64,000 bases of DNA, taken from the NCBI RefSeq assembly GCF_000151315.2, contig NW_011887303.1, forward strand, positions 314,141 to 378,140, in the 5' to 3' direction. Position 1 is the first letter of the stretch, and every line of letters begins with the position of its first letter. Made by a program: the position numbers and the translations under genes. The notes below the pieces were generated by a model, which ran no database searches, had not been told where the DNA came from, and saw only the letters and a list, made by a program, of their open reading frames with translations. This document shows positions 24,083 to 33,974 of this stretch, in pieces. This stretch comes from Capsaspora owczarzaki ATCC 30864. Its lineage: Eukaryota; Opisthokonta; Filasterea.

Positions 24083-24995
24083 TCACTGCACAATCGGTGC
24101 GCGACGCCATGCCTGTTCCAAGGAGGAATTCTTTCGCCCAGTGGTCTTTGTGCTCTTGACGGCATTCTTTTGCTGGCGCGAGAAGATGCGCGAAATCAGA
24201 CGCTTGAGTGCGCTCTGCTTCTCCTTGGACAGCTCGGCGCGCGCGGCAGCCAAAATGCGACGATCGCGCTCACGAATGCGGCGGACCAACTGGTGGAAGC
24301 ACTGCTCGATATTGATGCGCAAGGCAGCAGACGATTCGTAAAAGTCGCAGCCGTGGCGTTTGGCAAGCGCTTGGCCCTCAATCATGGTGACGACACGGTT
24401 GGCCTCGAGATCGCACTTGTTCGCGACCAGCACGATGGGGAGATCGACTGGCGTGTCGCCTCCGTTTCGGCGGATTTGCTCAATGAGGCGCGGAATTTGA
24501 CGGAAGGAATCGCGGTTGGTGATCGAGTAGACGAGCACAAAGCCGTGTCCCTGACGCATGTACTGGTCCTTCATCACTGAAAACTCCTCTTGTCCGGCAG
24601 TGTCGAGAATGTCCAATCGAGCAACCTCTCCGTCAACGTGGCATTGGTGGCGGTACGAGTCTTCGATCGTGGGATCGTAATCCTGAGGAAGAAGAAAAGA
24701 ACGGAAAAAACGGAAGAAGAAAAAAAAAAAACGCCAAAGTGAATCAAAAACGCTCGCGCAATCTCCATTCTCCGTTGGACCTCTGTTTCACCGTTCGCCC
24801 CCCCCCCCCCAGTGATGCAGCCACAAACTGCGACCAAGCAATTCAACTTACATAATCAAAGCTGTTGCTGATGAGTTGGATGGTGATGCAGCTCTTGCCG
24901 ACGCCGCCCTCGCCCATCACGACAATCTTGGTGTCTTGGATCGAGGTTCGTCGCTGTTGCTTTGTGGCAGCTGCAATGGAAGAGATGGAAGCCAT
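24083..24995 (-). CDS. Ras-family small GTPase without a C-terminal CAAX box
   Basis: Two exons, 24995..24852 and 24682..24083, phase 0, encode 247 residues. The P-loop is GEGGVGKS (near residue 29), the switch I effector is YDPTIEDSY as in Ras, and the switch II is DILDTAGQEEF with the catalytic Gln. The guanine-binding motifs are NKCD and ESSAAL (family ETSAK). It therefore looks able to bind and hydrolyse GTP and to use Ras-type effectors. The position equal to Ras Ala11 is Glu. The protein has a ~28-residue N-terminal extension and a basic ~60-residue C-terminal extension ending in PIVQ. There is no CAAX prenylation motif, so membrane attachment, if any, must use the basic tail (RLISRIFSRQQKNAVK). 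I cannot place it in a named subfamily such as Rap, Ral or Rit. Confidence 0.9.
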
Positions 24996-26287
24996 GGCGT
25001 ATGTGTGTGTGTGTGTGTGCGTGTTGTATGTCTCTTTTAAAACAAAAGATGAAACGAAATGAAGAGTGAAGCAGAACAGCATAGGAAAAATTTGGCTTAA
25101 AAAAGACGCTGAGGCTATTTTGGGCGTCGACGTCGGCAAAACCGATTTTTGTTCTTCAATGGAAAGCTGCTCAATCTGAAAATGCAGCAGAAAAGAGTTT
25201 GGGAAACAAAACTATAAATAACTGCAGCATGTTAAATCGTGGGGTCGTCTTCTTGTTTGTTTATCGCTGACAGCAACCATTGAGAAAACAAACGCAAACG
25301 ATTGTCAATGATCGATCTGCAGTACTGGGTTGCTGATGCCACGATCTCAACTCAATTGTCACAATAACCAATAAAAACAAATAGAGTCAATAGTATGCAA
25401 CGGCGGGGGTGGATTCTGGTGAAGCCCCGCCAGAATGATTTGTGAGTCTCGTTTCGGATGCAACAACGCAAGACTCTGTCGTGCCAGCTCTTGTCTTTTT
25501 GCTTTCTTTGTTGATGTCGCGGAGACTTCAATGATTGACTATGTACAGAATTGCTCAGATCTCTCACGGGTTGAAGGGCTGGCCAAGCAAGTCAGGTGGA
25601 TCGCGCACTTCAGCGACTTTGAAAGGCGGTTTGACAACCACTGCGCAACACAGCGGCGATGGGCAGCATGGTACGCATCTCGGGGAGTGCAGCTCGCGAG
25701 CTCGATGATGAAACGCACTTCCATCCGCCAACCGTCGACCGACGACTTGATTTTCACAAAAACAACACACAAACAGCCAAACCCAACTTGGAACTCTGAT
25801 AGGTTTCCGCAATTTCCTTCGACGCTTGTACCAATTGTAAATTATTGTTCCATTCATCACCGACATTCAATTCCATTTCCAATTCCATTTCCAATTCCAT
25901 TTCAAGCTAAGACTTTCGAGGATCACTCTTTTGTTTTTGACTTGAATTTTGAACTTGGATTTTGCAAGACAAAAAAATGCCGAAATCTGACTCGCTCTTT
26001 GCGACTGCAGGTAAACAAACGCCCCACTTTTATCAAGATAAAGATTGTTTGTGTGTGTGTGCCTTTGTGATCTCATAACAAACCCGGACAATCGCTCTCC
26101 GTTGTGCTGATTGCAACTTGGCAACTCGGTCAAGATTTGCATGCAACGTTTGCAAACATGTCTATTTTTTGAAAAAATCATTGGATTTGTTTTGGATTGC
26201 GTTCGCTTCGCCCTTTTTCTCACGCTCCCTCCCCTGCACCCTCTCCTCCTCCTCCTCTCTATCTTCCTGCATGCAACGTCAGCCGCC
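24996..26287. other. Intergenic region between divergent Ras and DUF4246 genes
   Basis: About 1.3 kb. A GC-rich island at ~25,565-25,755 is open on both strands: on + it reads like GLAKQVRWIAHFSDF and onward, on - it is open in two frames. It sits in otherwise AT-rich sequence and could be an exon of an unrecognised gene, but I found no start or matching splice partners. A repeated ATTCC/AATTCC tract lies at ~25,867-25,903. The last ~170 bases are pyrimidine-rich and form the DUF4246 leader. Confidence 0.4.
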
Positions 26288-28036
26288 ATGTTCCCGCACT
26301 TGTACGGCGCTGGCCCGGTGCCCGGCGGCATGTTCCCCGACGTCTTCACCGAGTACGACTACGGTGACGGCGCTCCGCCCAAGACGCTGGTCGAGCTGAC
26401 CATGATCCAGATGAGCGCCGCCGTCCGCAACAAGCCGAACTGGGAGACCAAGATGCGCGACCCCGAGATTGTCGCCAAGTGGCGCAAGGAGGCCAGCGAC
26501 GCCTCGGCAGCGGGCCAAACTGACGTTCCGGTCACGCCCAAGATGCTCGACTACGTGTTTGAGGAGCTCAAGGAGTACGCCAAGTTCAAGCAGGAGCATG
26601 GCGGCAAGATTGAGCATGCTGCTGTCGACGGCACGTTCCAGGCGGACGGACTCGTGTCGGACGAGCTGCGCCAACGCCTGATTGCCGGAGTTGCTCGCCT
26701 CGAGGACGTCCCCGAGCACCTGAAGGACTGGCACCCGGGTAGCGATCGCCAGGTCCTGGATCTTGTGCATCCGTCCTTGTTCTGCCTCGTCTATGGGCGT
26801 ACGCGCCACACCACCGAGCCGATCGTCGAGGCGCTTGGTTCGGTCGGCGGTGGCGAAATCATCCCATCGCCCCCTCCCCCGAAGTACCGCGACTTTAACA
26901 CGTCAACCCAGTGCCAGTGGCTGCCGAGTGAATTCCACGTCGCCAAGGACGGCCGTGTCACGATCGAGTCTTACATTAACAACCTCCACCCCGTCGAGCA
27001 CGCCGAACTCTACCCTGTGCTCGCCAGCGTCTTTGAAGAGTTTGTTCCGCTGTTCAATCTGACTCTGACCGCGATGCTCAAGGAAGAAGACAAGAGCCAT
27101 CTCCGTGTGCAGCCCGGCGACTGGTATCGTCCGCGCGAGCGTCGCCAGCGCCCCACCACTTCTCCTGCCACTGCTCCTGCTCCGGGCGACGGAGACGGCA
27201 ACGACGACGACGACGACGAGGACTCATGGGAAGATGAGCACGACGACGAGGATGACGAGGATGACGACGATGAGTTTGACCCCGAGTCGTACTTTGGCAT
27301 CTTCACCATGCCCGAGCCGGCCAAGTACCAACCGCCCAACGCCGACGACGCGTTCCCTCCGTTCGACCTGCGCGGTACCACCCTCCAGGTCATTGTGAAG
27401 CTGGCCAACATTTGCCTGACCCCGGAAAACCCAACCTACCAGGGCGGCTCCTGGCACGTCGAGGGCATGCGCAACGAGAAGATTGTTGCGTCTGGCATCT
27501 ACTACTACCAGCAGGAGAACATCACCGAGTCCAACCTCGACTTCCGCCAAAGTGTCGGCGAGCCCGACTATGAGCAGAACGACAACAACGGCGTCCGCAG
27601 GGTTTACGGCCTGGAGGATGGCGGCGAGCTGAACCAGCCGCTGGGCGGCATCGCGACCAAGGACAATCGCTGCATTGCCTTCCCAAACACGATGCAGCAC
27701 CGCGTGCGCTCGTTCCAGCTCCTGGACCCGACCAAGCCTGGCTCGCGCAAGATTCTGGTCTTCTTCCTCGTTGATCCCCACGAGCGCATTCCGTCGACCA
27801 AGCACATTCCCCCGCAGCAGCGCAGCTGGTACATGCAAGAAGTCTCGAGCGCGCCCATCTTCCCGCCAACGATCCCCCCGGAGCTTGTTGACGAGATTCT
27901 GGATCGCGCTGATTGGCCCATGGGGCTCGAGGAGGCCAAGCAGCACCGCGAGACGCTCATGAAAGAGCGCAAGCGCTTTGTCACCGCCAACAACGACGCG
28001 GTGTTTGCGCGTGAGTTTTCGCTGTGCGAGCACTGA
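26288..28036 (+). CDS. DUF4246-family protein, intronless
   Basis: A single exon encodes 582 residues. The start has a strong context (gccgccATG). The protein shows the DUF4246 run: KDWHPGSDRQVLDLVHPSLF, then LVYGR, CQWLPSEF, YINNLHPVEH and, in the C-terminal half, GGSWHVEGMRNEKIVASGI, NITESNLDFR and FPNTMQHRVRSFQLL, ending in FSLCEH. The WHVEG followed by QHRV suggests a double-stranded beta-helix, oxygenase-like fold; that is inference. An Asp/Glu-rich insert of about 30 residues lies at ~27,200-27,280. Third codon positions are almost all G or C. To my knowledge the family is best known from fungi, and its function is not established. Among multi-exon neighbours an intronless gene stands out. 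Confidence 0.88.
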   Translation: MFPHLYGAGPVPGGMFPDVFTEYDYGDGAPPKTLVELTMIQMSAAVRNKPNWETKMRDPEIVAKWRKEASDASAAGQTDVPVTPKMLDYVFEELKEYAKFKQEHGGKIEHAAVDGTFQADGLVSDELRQRLIAGVARLEDVPEHLKDWHPGSDRQVLDLVHPSLFCLVYGRTRHTTEPIVEALGSVGGGEIIPSPPPPKYRDFNTSTQCQWLPSEFHVAKDGRVTIESYINNLHPVEHAELYPVLASVFEEFVPLFNLTLTAMLKEEDKSHLRVQPGDWYRPRERRQRPTTSPATAPAPGDGDGNDDDDDEDSWEDEHDDEDDEDDDDEFDPESYFGIFTMPEPAKYQPPNADDAFPPFDLRGTTLQVIVKLANICLTPENPTYQGGSWHVEGMRNEKIVASGIYYYQQENITESNLDFRQSVGEPDYEQNDNNGVRRVYGLEDGGELNQPLGGIATKDNRCIAFPNTMQHRVRSFQLLDPTKPGSRKILVFFLVDPHERIPSTKHIPPQQRSWYMQEVSSAPIFPPTIPPELVDEILDRADWPMGLEEAKQHRETLMKERKRFVTANNDAVFAREFSLCEH

Positions 28037-28267
28037 TTTTGTTTTCTGTTCTTTTTTTTTTTTTTTTGCGGTCAAGGGATGTTGCAGTCGTCGTTGTATG
28101 TTTTTGCCTTGCGTTCCCGCCTCTTTCTGCGTTTTCGTTTTCTTCTTTCTCTTCTTCTTCTTCTTGTTTTTCTCGTTGGATTTCGTGCCAATCTAACAGT
28201 GTTATTTCACGAAACGCACAATAAAGCATGTTGCAGAAACACCAAAAAAAAATGCTTTTGTGTCTGC

Positions 28268-30660
28268 TCAATATCGTCGCTTCAGCATTCCGGGTTTCCA
28301 GTTCAATGGGTGCGATTCGGGAGTCTGTGCGTGAGATTGGAGACAAAAGATGAGCAAGAGACACCAAAACAAACCGATCCAACCACAGAAACACGGCACG
28401 CTCAACAAGACACAATGCGTACCGCAGTCTCGTCTTCCTTGTAAACCTTGATCGTCTTGTCGAAATCGCAAGTCAAATACCGTGCGCCAGACATGTCGAA
28501 TGTGGACGCATACATGCCAGCCTCGCTGTCCAACGAGCCCTATCACATACAGAAGAGGACGAACTGAGAATCCGGGACTTTCGAGAGGAATGATTTTCAA
28601 AAAAAAAACCTCTGCTTTTGACATACCGATTGCACAGGACTGGAGAGTTGCTGGAAGTTGTATCCCGTCTTATAGTCCCACGCGAAAATCGTACCATCGC
28701 CACCGCCGGACATGAGGACATTGTCGTGGTTGACAGCCACAGTGTTGATAATGGTGTTGTGGCCTTCCATGTTCTGGAGGAACATGCCGTCGGGGAAGCG
28801 CCATTGCTTGATGTTGTCAGCGCCGCCCGACACGAACGAAAACCTACGCGATCGAACAGAACGTGCGTGAGACCTCCCTGTCAGACACAATCCAACCAAA
28901 GTTGCAAAAAAAAAAAGCAAAACTCACTCGGTTGGATGGAGTGCCAATGTGCGAACGCTCTTTTTGTGGTTGGTCAGAACAACGCGGGTCTTGCCGGCAG
29001 CCAAGTCCCACAGGCGAATGGTATGATCGGCACCACCGGTAATAACCTGAGAAAGGAAAAATTGGGGGAGGGGGAAAAAAGCAAATCCACCCAATCCATC
29101 CAAATCAGCGAGGGGCTGAGCTTGCTGTCACTCGCGTCCACAACAAAGAAAAACCAACAGACCACAACGCACCTGTGGGTCGGCAGCTTGGGTTTTGACA
29201 ACATCAATCTGCGACTTGTGCCCTGTCAAGACATGCACACAAGCTTTTGTTCGCATGTCCCAGACGCGAGCAGTGGCATCGCGACTGCCAGTCACGAGCA
29301 CGTCAAGGGTGGGATGCAAGTCCATCGTGTACACGGCCGCATTGTGGCCGTGGTAATGCCGGATGACCTTGTTGCTCTCCAAGTCCCAGCACTTGACCGA
29401 CTTGTCTTCGGCGCACGAAAACAAGTACGGGTGCCGCGCAGACACGGCCAGCGAGCGCACCGACGAAATGTGACCCGTCAGCGACAGCCTCAAGGTGCCG
29501 CTGGCCAAGTCCCAAACCTTGATCATGCGGTCGGCCGAGCCCGTGACAAACCATTGATTGGTAGGATCCATCGCTATGCAGTAAACCAGGCCAGTGTGAC
29601 CGCTAATCACGCGCATCAGCTTCCACGGCGGATGCCAATCTGGCTTGGGCATCTTTGGTGCGCTGGCTTGCAACGCCAGGGCACGTGTCTGTGGGAGAGC
29701 TGCCGCAGCCGCTGCCGCAGCTGCTGCTGATTCTATCCGCGCGTCAAGAAGAACGAGGATGAGCGAGCGGTCCAGTGAAGCAGGCAAGAAAAGGCAAATA
29801 CTCACGAAGTACTGGGTTGGATCGACCCTGCGATACCACCATCGCGCGAGATCTGTTTAGAGTGATTGATGCACCGCAAAGAATTGCAAGACATGAATGA
29901 GTGCCAGCGACACATGCAGTCGGGAGCAGCTAGCTGCAAACGGAAAACATTACGAAGCATCGGTCGAGCCAGTCACAACTGTGGCCACGTTTCCAGCCGC
30001 GCCGTTTGTTAGCATCAGCATGCTGGCTGGTGCAGATCCATTCTGCGCAACCGCAGCAGCGGCACCAGCAGCAGCGGGTCCAAGAGGGCCAGCCGACCCT
30101 TTCTGAGCAGCCTGCAGACTGAGATGCGAGTACTCGTCCTGGAATTTCGCGTCCAGACACAACCTGACACTGTGGATCACACAAGCACAAACCAAACCAA
30201 GCCCACATTTCATTCGAGTTGAGTGTTTTTGTTTTTTGGATGTGTCGATCCAGCAACGTCGGTTTTTGTATGGAGTTGCATTGGGCTGAGATCTGTACAT
30301 TTTTCTCGACCCGTCCCTCCCGCCTGGCCCCCCGCCCCACGGCTCCATGCCGCCGCCAGACCCAAGACTCCAAAGACCCAAAGACCCAGAGAGTCGGTTT
30401 GCTCGAACGGTTGAGCTTCTGACGCAGGTCGCCTCGCTTGATCTCGTTCCAGCTCTCGTTCTCTCGCTCTACTCGCTGTACCTTGGGTGCTCGACGGGGA
30501 TCTCGACTGGGGCGCCATAGTCTGACAAGAACATGTCGTGTGTTCGCTTGACGGATCGGAAGACGAGCGTCTGCAGCGAGTGCTGTGGCACTGGCTCATC
30601 GTTGCCAATGCTGTCGTTATTGTCTGCAAAGGACTCGGTCGTCGTTGGCTCGACTTCCAT
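28268..30660 (-). CDS. PLRG1: Pleiotropic regulator 1 (PLRG1/PRL1), WD40 spliceosome protein
   Basis: Eight exons on the minus strand, 30660..30482, 30169..29954, 29852..29806, 29732..29173, 29046..28928, 28843..28627, 28539..28423 and 28324..28268, encode 503 residues (human 514). The N-terminus has the family motif [13 protein letters not shown]. The linker [12 protein letters not shown] leads into seven WD40 repeats: [81 protein letters not shown] and [14 protein letters not shown]. The end [14 protein letters not shown] matches the human terminus. PLRG1 is a core part of the Prp19/CDC5L complex in the spliceosome. The third exon is only 47 bases. An Ala-rich stretch lies just before the propeller. 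Confidence 0.95.
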
Positions 30661-30879
30661 GATTAAAAAAAAAAAACTCAGACTGAACCTTGTTGGTCGA
30701 AAATAAACAGCAAACAAGAAACAACCATCCAGTTTGACAATTTCATTGATTCAGGCAATGTTCTGTACACAATATTGAAAACTCGGTGCGTGTCGCCGCA
30801 CAGAGCTCATCATCTTCAGAAAAGAAAACAACAACACGCATTGATCGAGGCTAGGGGTTAAAAAAAACGGGCTTGCTCG

Positions 30880-33081
30880 TCAGCGAGCAGAGGGTCGGGC
30901 GTCACGAGAACCGGCAGCCTGCAGCTTGGCAAACAGCCGAACGTAAAACTCGGGCGGGTTGGGCTTTGTCATCCTCAGGCGAGCGTATGCGATGCGCTCC
31001 ATCAAGGTAAGTGGCTTGTCGTCCTCGTCGTCGTCCTCGTCATCGTCGTCCTCGTCATCGTCGTCGTCATCATCGTTGGATTCCCAGGCAGAATTGTTCA
31101 GAGACATGGCGTGCATTTCATCAGCTAGCTGCGTTCCTTGAGCACATTCAAACGTCGCAATCACATCGGGCCTATCAAAGCGAGCACCGCCACCTTGCAT
31201 TCGAACAGGAACAGAGGTATCACCGCCACCTTGCGCTTTAGGAATTGGTTGCATCATGTCAGATAAAGAAGCTTGCAAAGCAGCACGGACACCACCAATG
31301 ACACCAAGGGCACTAGCGATGAAACCAGATCCAGAACTCTCAGAGGGAGAGGTGAGGCAAACGTCCACATGCTCGTTGAACTCTTCGAGTGACACGCCAG
31401 TGAACTGCTTGCTGCAAATCGGGCAATCATACTGCGCCATCGACAAGGTGGCGGTTCTGATTGCAGCATACGATCCGTCGGAAGAAGAGGAGGAAACAGC
31501 CCGAGCAGGAGCTGGCGCTGGCGAGAAGGCAGCGTTGGATCGGCTTGCAGCGAAGGAAACGGCCGGAGCTGCTGGCGCTGGCGAGAAGGCAGAGTTTGAT
31601 CGTCTTGCAACTGAGGGAACAACCTGAGCAGTGGGAGCTGGCACGGGCGAGGAGGCAGAGTTTGATCGGCTTGGAGCAACCGGAGCTTGGGCAACTGTCG
31701 CCATGGCCATCGCACGCGCCGCAGAACCACCCGTGACGAGAGGCTTGCCGCGCGCTGCGCGAGCTTCGGGGGCGCGTGCACCCAGAGCTTCGGGCCTCGG
31801 TAGACTCGACTGCTTCTTTGCCTTGACACCGGGTGAAGCTGGTGCTGGTGGAGCAGCACTGCCATCAGCTGAGCGAGATTGGCTCGGCAACGAGCGAGAA
31901 TTGATGACAAACCTGACTGGCATCGTTTCTGTTGAACGTCCGGCCGCATAAAGGTCGCCTGATTGTGGTTCCCGGCCTGAAATCCACGTTGTATTAGCTT
32001 GAGCTTCAAGCATCTCGGAGTCTGGGAAGGCACTTTGACAATCGGCGCTTTGAGCAACCAGTTTCCACTCTGAATCCGTCTCGATTTCGCTCCGGAGTGA
32101 AGCACCCAAGTCTGCTGGCATCTCTTGTTGATCAGCTGTAGTAGCATGGAATGACGACACTGAAGGTGAGCCGTAACCGAACTCTGACGGCATCTCCACC
32201 GATCGCTGGAGTGGAGAACGGTCGTGACTGACTTGGGCGTAGTTTTGATCCAACAGTGATGGATTCAAAAAAGCATTAAGGTTGAACTCAAAATCGGGCG
32301 GAAAAGGGGCTTCCGGATCTAAAGCAAGACCAACCGGGAAATCGGCGTTGGAGCGCACCGCCTGCGCGAATCTTTGTGTGTCCGCATCGACTGATGTATC
32401 GAGGGGAGACGATGAACTGGAACTAGACGAGTCGGAAGAGAGCTGATCGAAAGAGTTTCCCGTCAGAATTGCGTACAGCCGTTCCCTGTTTGTGTCGCTT
32501 AGGCGCCATTTGAACCAGCTTGTGCTGTAGGCTTCAGCAAAGTCTTGTCCCGTGACACCCGTTGGAGGGGATTTTGCGCCATGCAGCCGTACAAACTGCG
32601 TAACTTGAGACGCCGACCATGTTGTTGGGTTGGAAACACACGTTGAAAAGTGTATCCTGATGTCGTGGACTAGCTTGAAACTCGTGTAGCAGAACGGACA
32701 GACAAACGAACGAAGTCCAGAGTGCTGCAGGACGTGGCGTTCAAAATTTTTGCGTACTCTTGGCTTTGGGTCGCATCCCATCCAAGTGCACGAATACCCT
32801 TGAGACGGTTCGAGTTTGCCCAAGCGCTGCGCCTCGACGACATGAACAACTTTCAGGTGGCTGTTCAACTCCTGCGCGCTTTGAAAGCGCAAAGTGCAGC
32901 CCTGCCACAGGCAATCTGAGATGCTCCGGTCAATTCCAAAAAAGGGCAAAAAACTGAGACTGTGGCAAACCAAAAACAGACGACGACCCAGCAGCAATAA
33001 CAACAACAACAACAACAATAACAACAACAACAAGAACAATAATCGACGAGAGTAACAGCGAGATTGGTCGGGATGGAACAT
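30880..33081 (-). CDS. C2H2 zinc-finger protein with a possible SAM-like region (unrecognised)
   Basis: One long open frame on the minus strand. Two C2H2 fingers of the GLI/ZIC style come first (CLWQGCTLRF...HLKVVH and CTWMGC...HVLQH), then a third CPFCYTSF...HFSTC. A ~60-residue helical region follows (WSASQVTQFVRLHG ... FKWRLSD ... LYAILTG) that resembles a SAM domain. The middle is Ser/Ala/Pro-rich with three copies of an RSNSAFSPAPA-like repeat. A further Cys2-His-Cys finger (CPICSKQF...HVDVC) and a poly-Asp/Glu run precede a basic C-terminal motif (PLTLMERIAYARLRMTKPNPPEFY). I do not recognise a named family. The start is unsure: the Met at 33081 is followed by a Leu run encoded by a TTG/TTA microsatellite that may be intronic, with an acceptor just before the first finger near 32,920. 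Confidence 0.65.
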   Translation of the reverse strand: MFHPDQSRCYSRRLLFLLLLLLLLLLLLLLLGRRLFLVCHSLSFLPFFGIDRSISDCLWQGCTLRFQSAQELNSHLKVVHVVEAQRLGKLEPSQGYSCTWMGCDPKPRVRKNFERHVLQHSGLRSFVCPFCYTSFKLVHDIRIHFSTCVSNPTTWSASQVTQFVRLHGAKSPPTGVTGQDFAEAYSTSWFKWRLSDTNRERLYAILTGNSFDQLSSDSSSSSSSSPLDTSVDADTQRFAQAVRSNADFPVGLALDPEAPFPPDFEFNLNAFLNPSLLDQNYAQVSHDRSPLQRSVEMPSEFGYGSPSVSSFHATTADQQEMPADLGASLRSEIETDSEWKLVAQSADCQSAFPDSEMLEAQANTTWISGREPQSGDLYAAGRSTETMPVRFVINSRSLPSQSRSADGSAAPPAPASPGVKAKKQSSLPRPEALGARAPEARAARGKPLVTGGSAARAMAMATVAQAPVAPSRSNSASSPVPAPTAQVVPSVARRSNSAFSPAPAAPAVSFAASRSNAAFSPAPAPARAVSSSSSDGSYAAIRTATLSMAQYDCPICSKQFTGVSLEEFNEHVDVCLTSPSESSGSGFIASALGVIGGVRAALQASLSDMMQPIPKAQGGGDTSVPVRMQGGGARFDRPDVIATFECAQGTQLADEMHAMSLNNSAWESNDDDDDDDEDDDDEDDDEDDKPLTLMERIAYARLRMTKPNPPEFYVRLFAKLQAAGSRDARPSAR
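31025..31080 (-). repeat. GAC/GAT/GAG triplet tract encoding poly-acidic run
   Basis: About 19 acidic codons in a row on the minus strand, inside the zinc-finger gene just upstream of its conserved-looking C-terminal motif. Confidence 0.8.
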
Positions 33082-33974
33082 GATCTGCGCTCGTCGGATT
33101 TGGTTTGTTTTGTTTTCTTTGTTTTTTTTTTTCCATTGGAGATTTGCTGTCCTGAGCCGGTCATCAATAATAAATAATAATAACAACAAAAGAAAAATAA
33201 TAACTAAATAAATAAAAAAGAAAAATACAGAATAAATAACAGAGGGAATGAATCAGGCGGGAAGTCTTCCCTCTTCCGCTGTCCCGTCGTCATCCGAGGC
33301 GGAAGGAGGGGAGGGTAGGGGAAGGGGAGAGGGGGATGATTAGGGAAGCAGGGATTTGGGAGGAGTGCGGTGTTGGACAGGGGGGGGGAGCAAAAACACG
33401 ATGAAAAGCAAAGCAACTTAGTCCGACTGGTTTGAGAGGCAGGGGTGAGGGAGGGGAGGGGGAGGGGGGAAGGGAGGACGAACGAAGGGAGGCGCATCCA
33501 TGGTGAGGTGGACTTTTGATAGACCGGGGGGAGGGAGGGGATTGACGGCTGAAAGGGAGGGAAGGAGAGAGGGAAGGGGCAGAAGGAGCGGCAGCGACAG
33601 ATCGCATGGAAAGAGAGAGAAAAGGGAGGACGAACATGGCAGAAGGGAGATGAGAGGGACTACAAAAGTTGGGAAGGGGGGTTAGGTGGGAAGCGGGGTT
33701 AGGGGGGAGAGAGAGAGATTGTGCTTGGCTTTACCCATCTGCTCCAAGACTTGAACAATAGACTGAGACTGAACAATAGACTGACCTCTGTCTAAACTGA
33801 CTCTGACTGTCGACGTGGTTTGATGTTGATTCGCAGTGCTCGCTTTCAACTTCACTTGACTTGCTCATCTTCATCCTAATGCTTTGCTGCTGATCCATTG
33901 CTTCAGTCGTACTTTTGCTGTTGTACTTGCTTCACCCCCCCCCTCCCCTCTCTCCCTTTTGACACAACAGAAAC
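33082..33974. other. Divergent intergenic region with a long purine-rich tract
   Basis: Between the zinc-finger gene (minus) and TFIIF alpha (plus). The first part (33,160-33,245) is A/T-rich with AATAA repeats. From ~33,285 to ~33,720 the plus strand is strongly purine-rich with many runs of three to nine G, for example near 33,381. The last 230 bases are mixed, then pyrimidine-rich before the TFIIF alpha ATG. No coding signal. Confidence 0.7.

Noticed and set aside
27224-28075. 283-codon open frame antisense to the DUF4246 gene
   Set aside because: Strong third-position GC on the real strand keeps the opposite strand open; the product has no recognisable motif.
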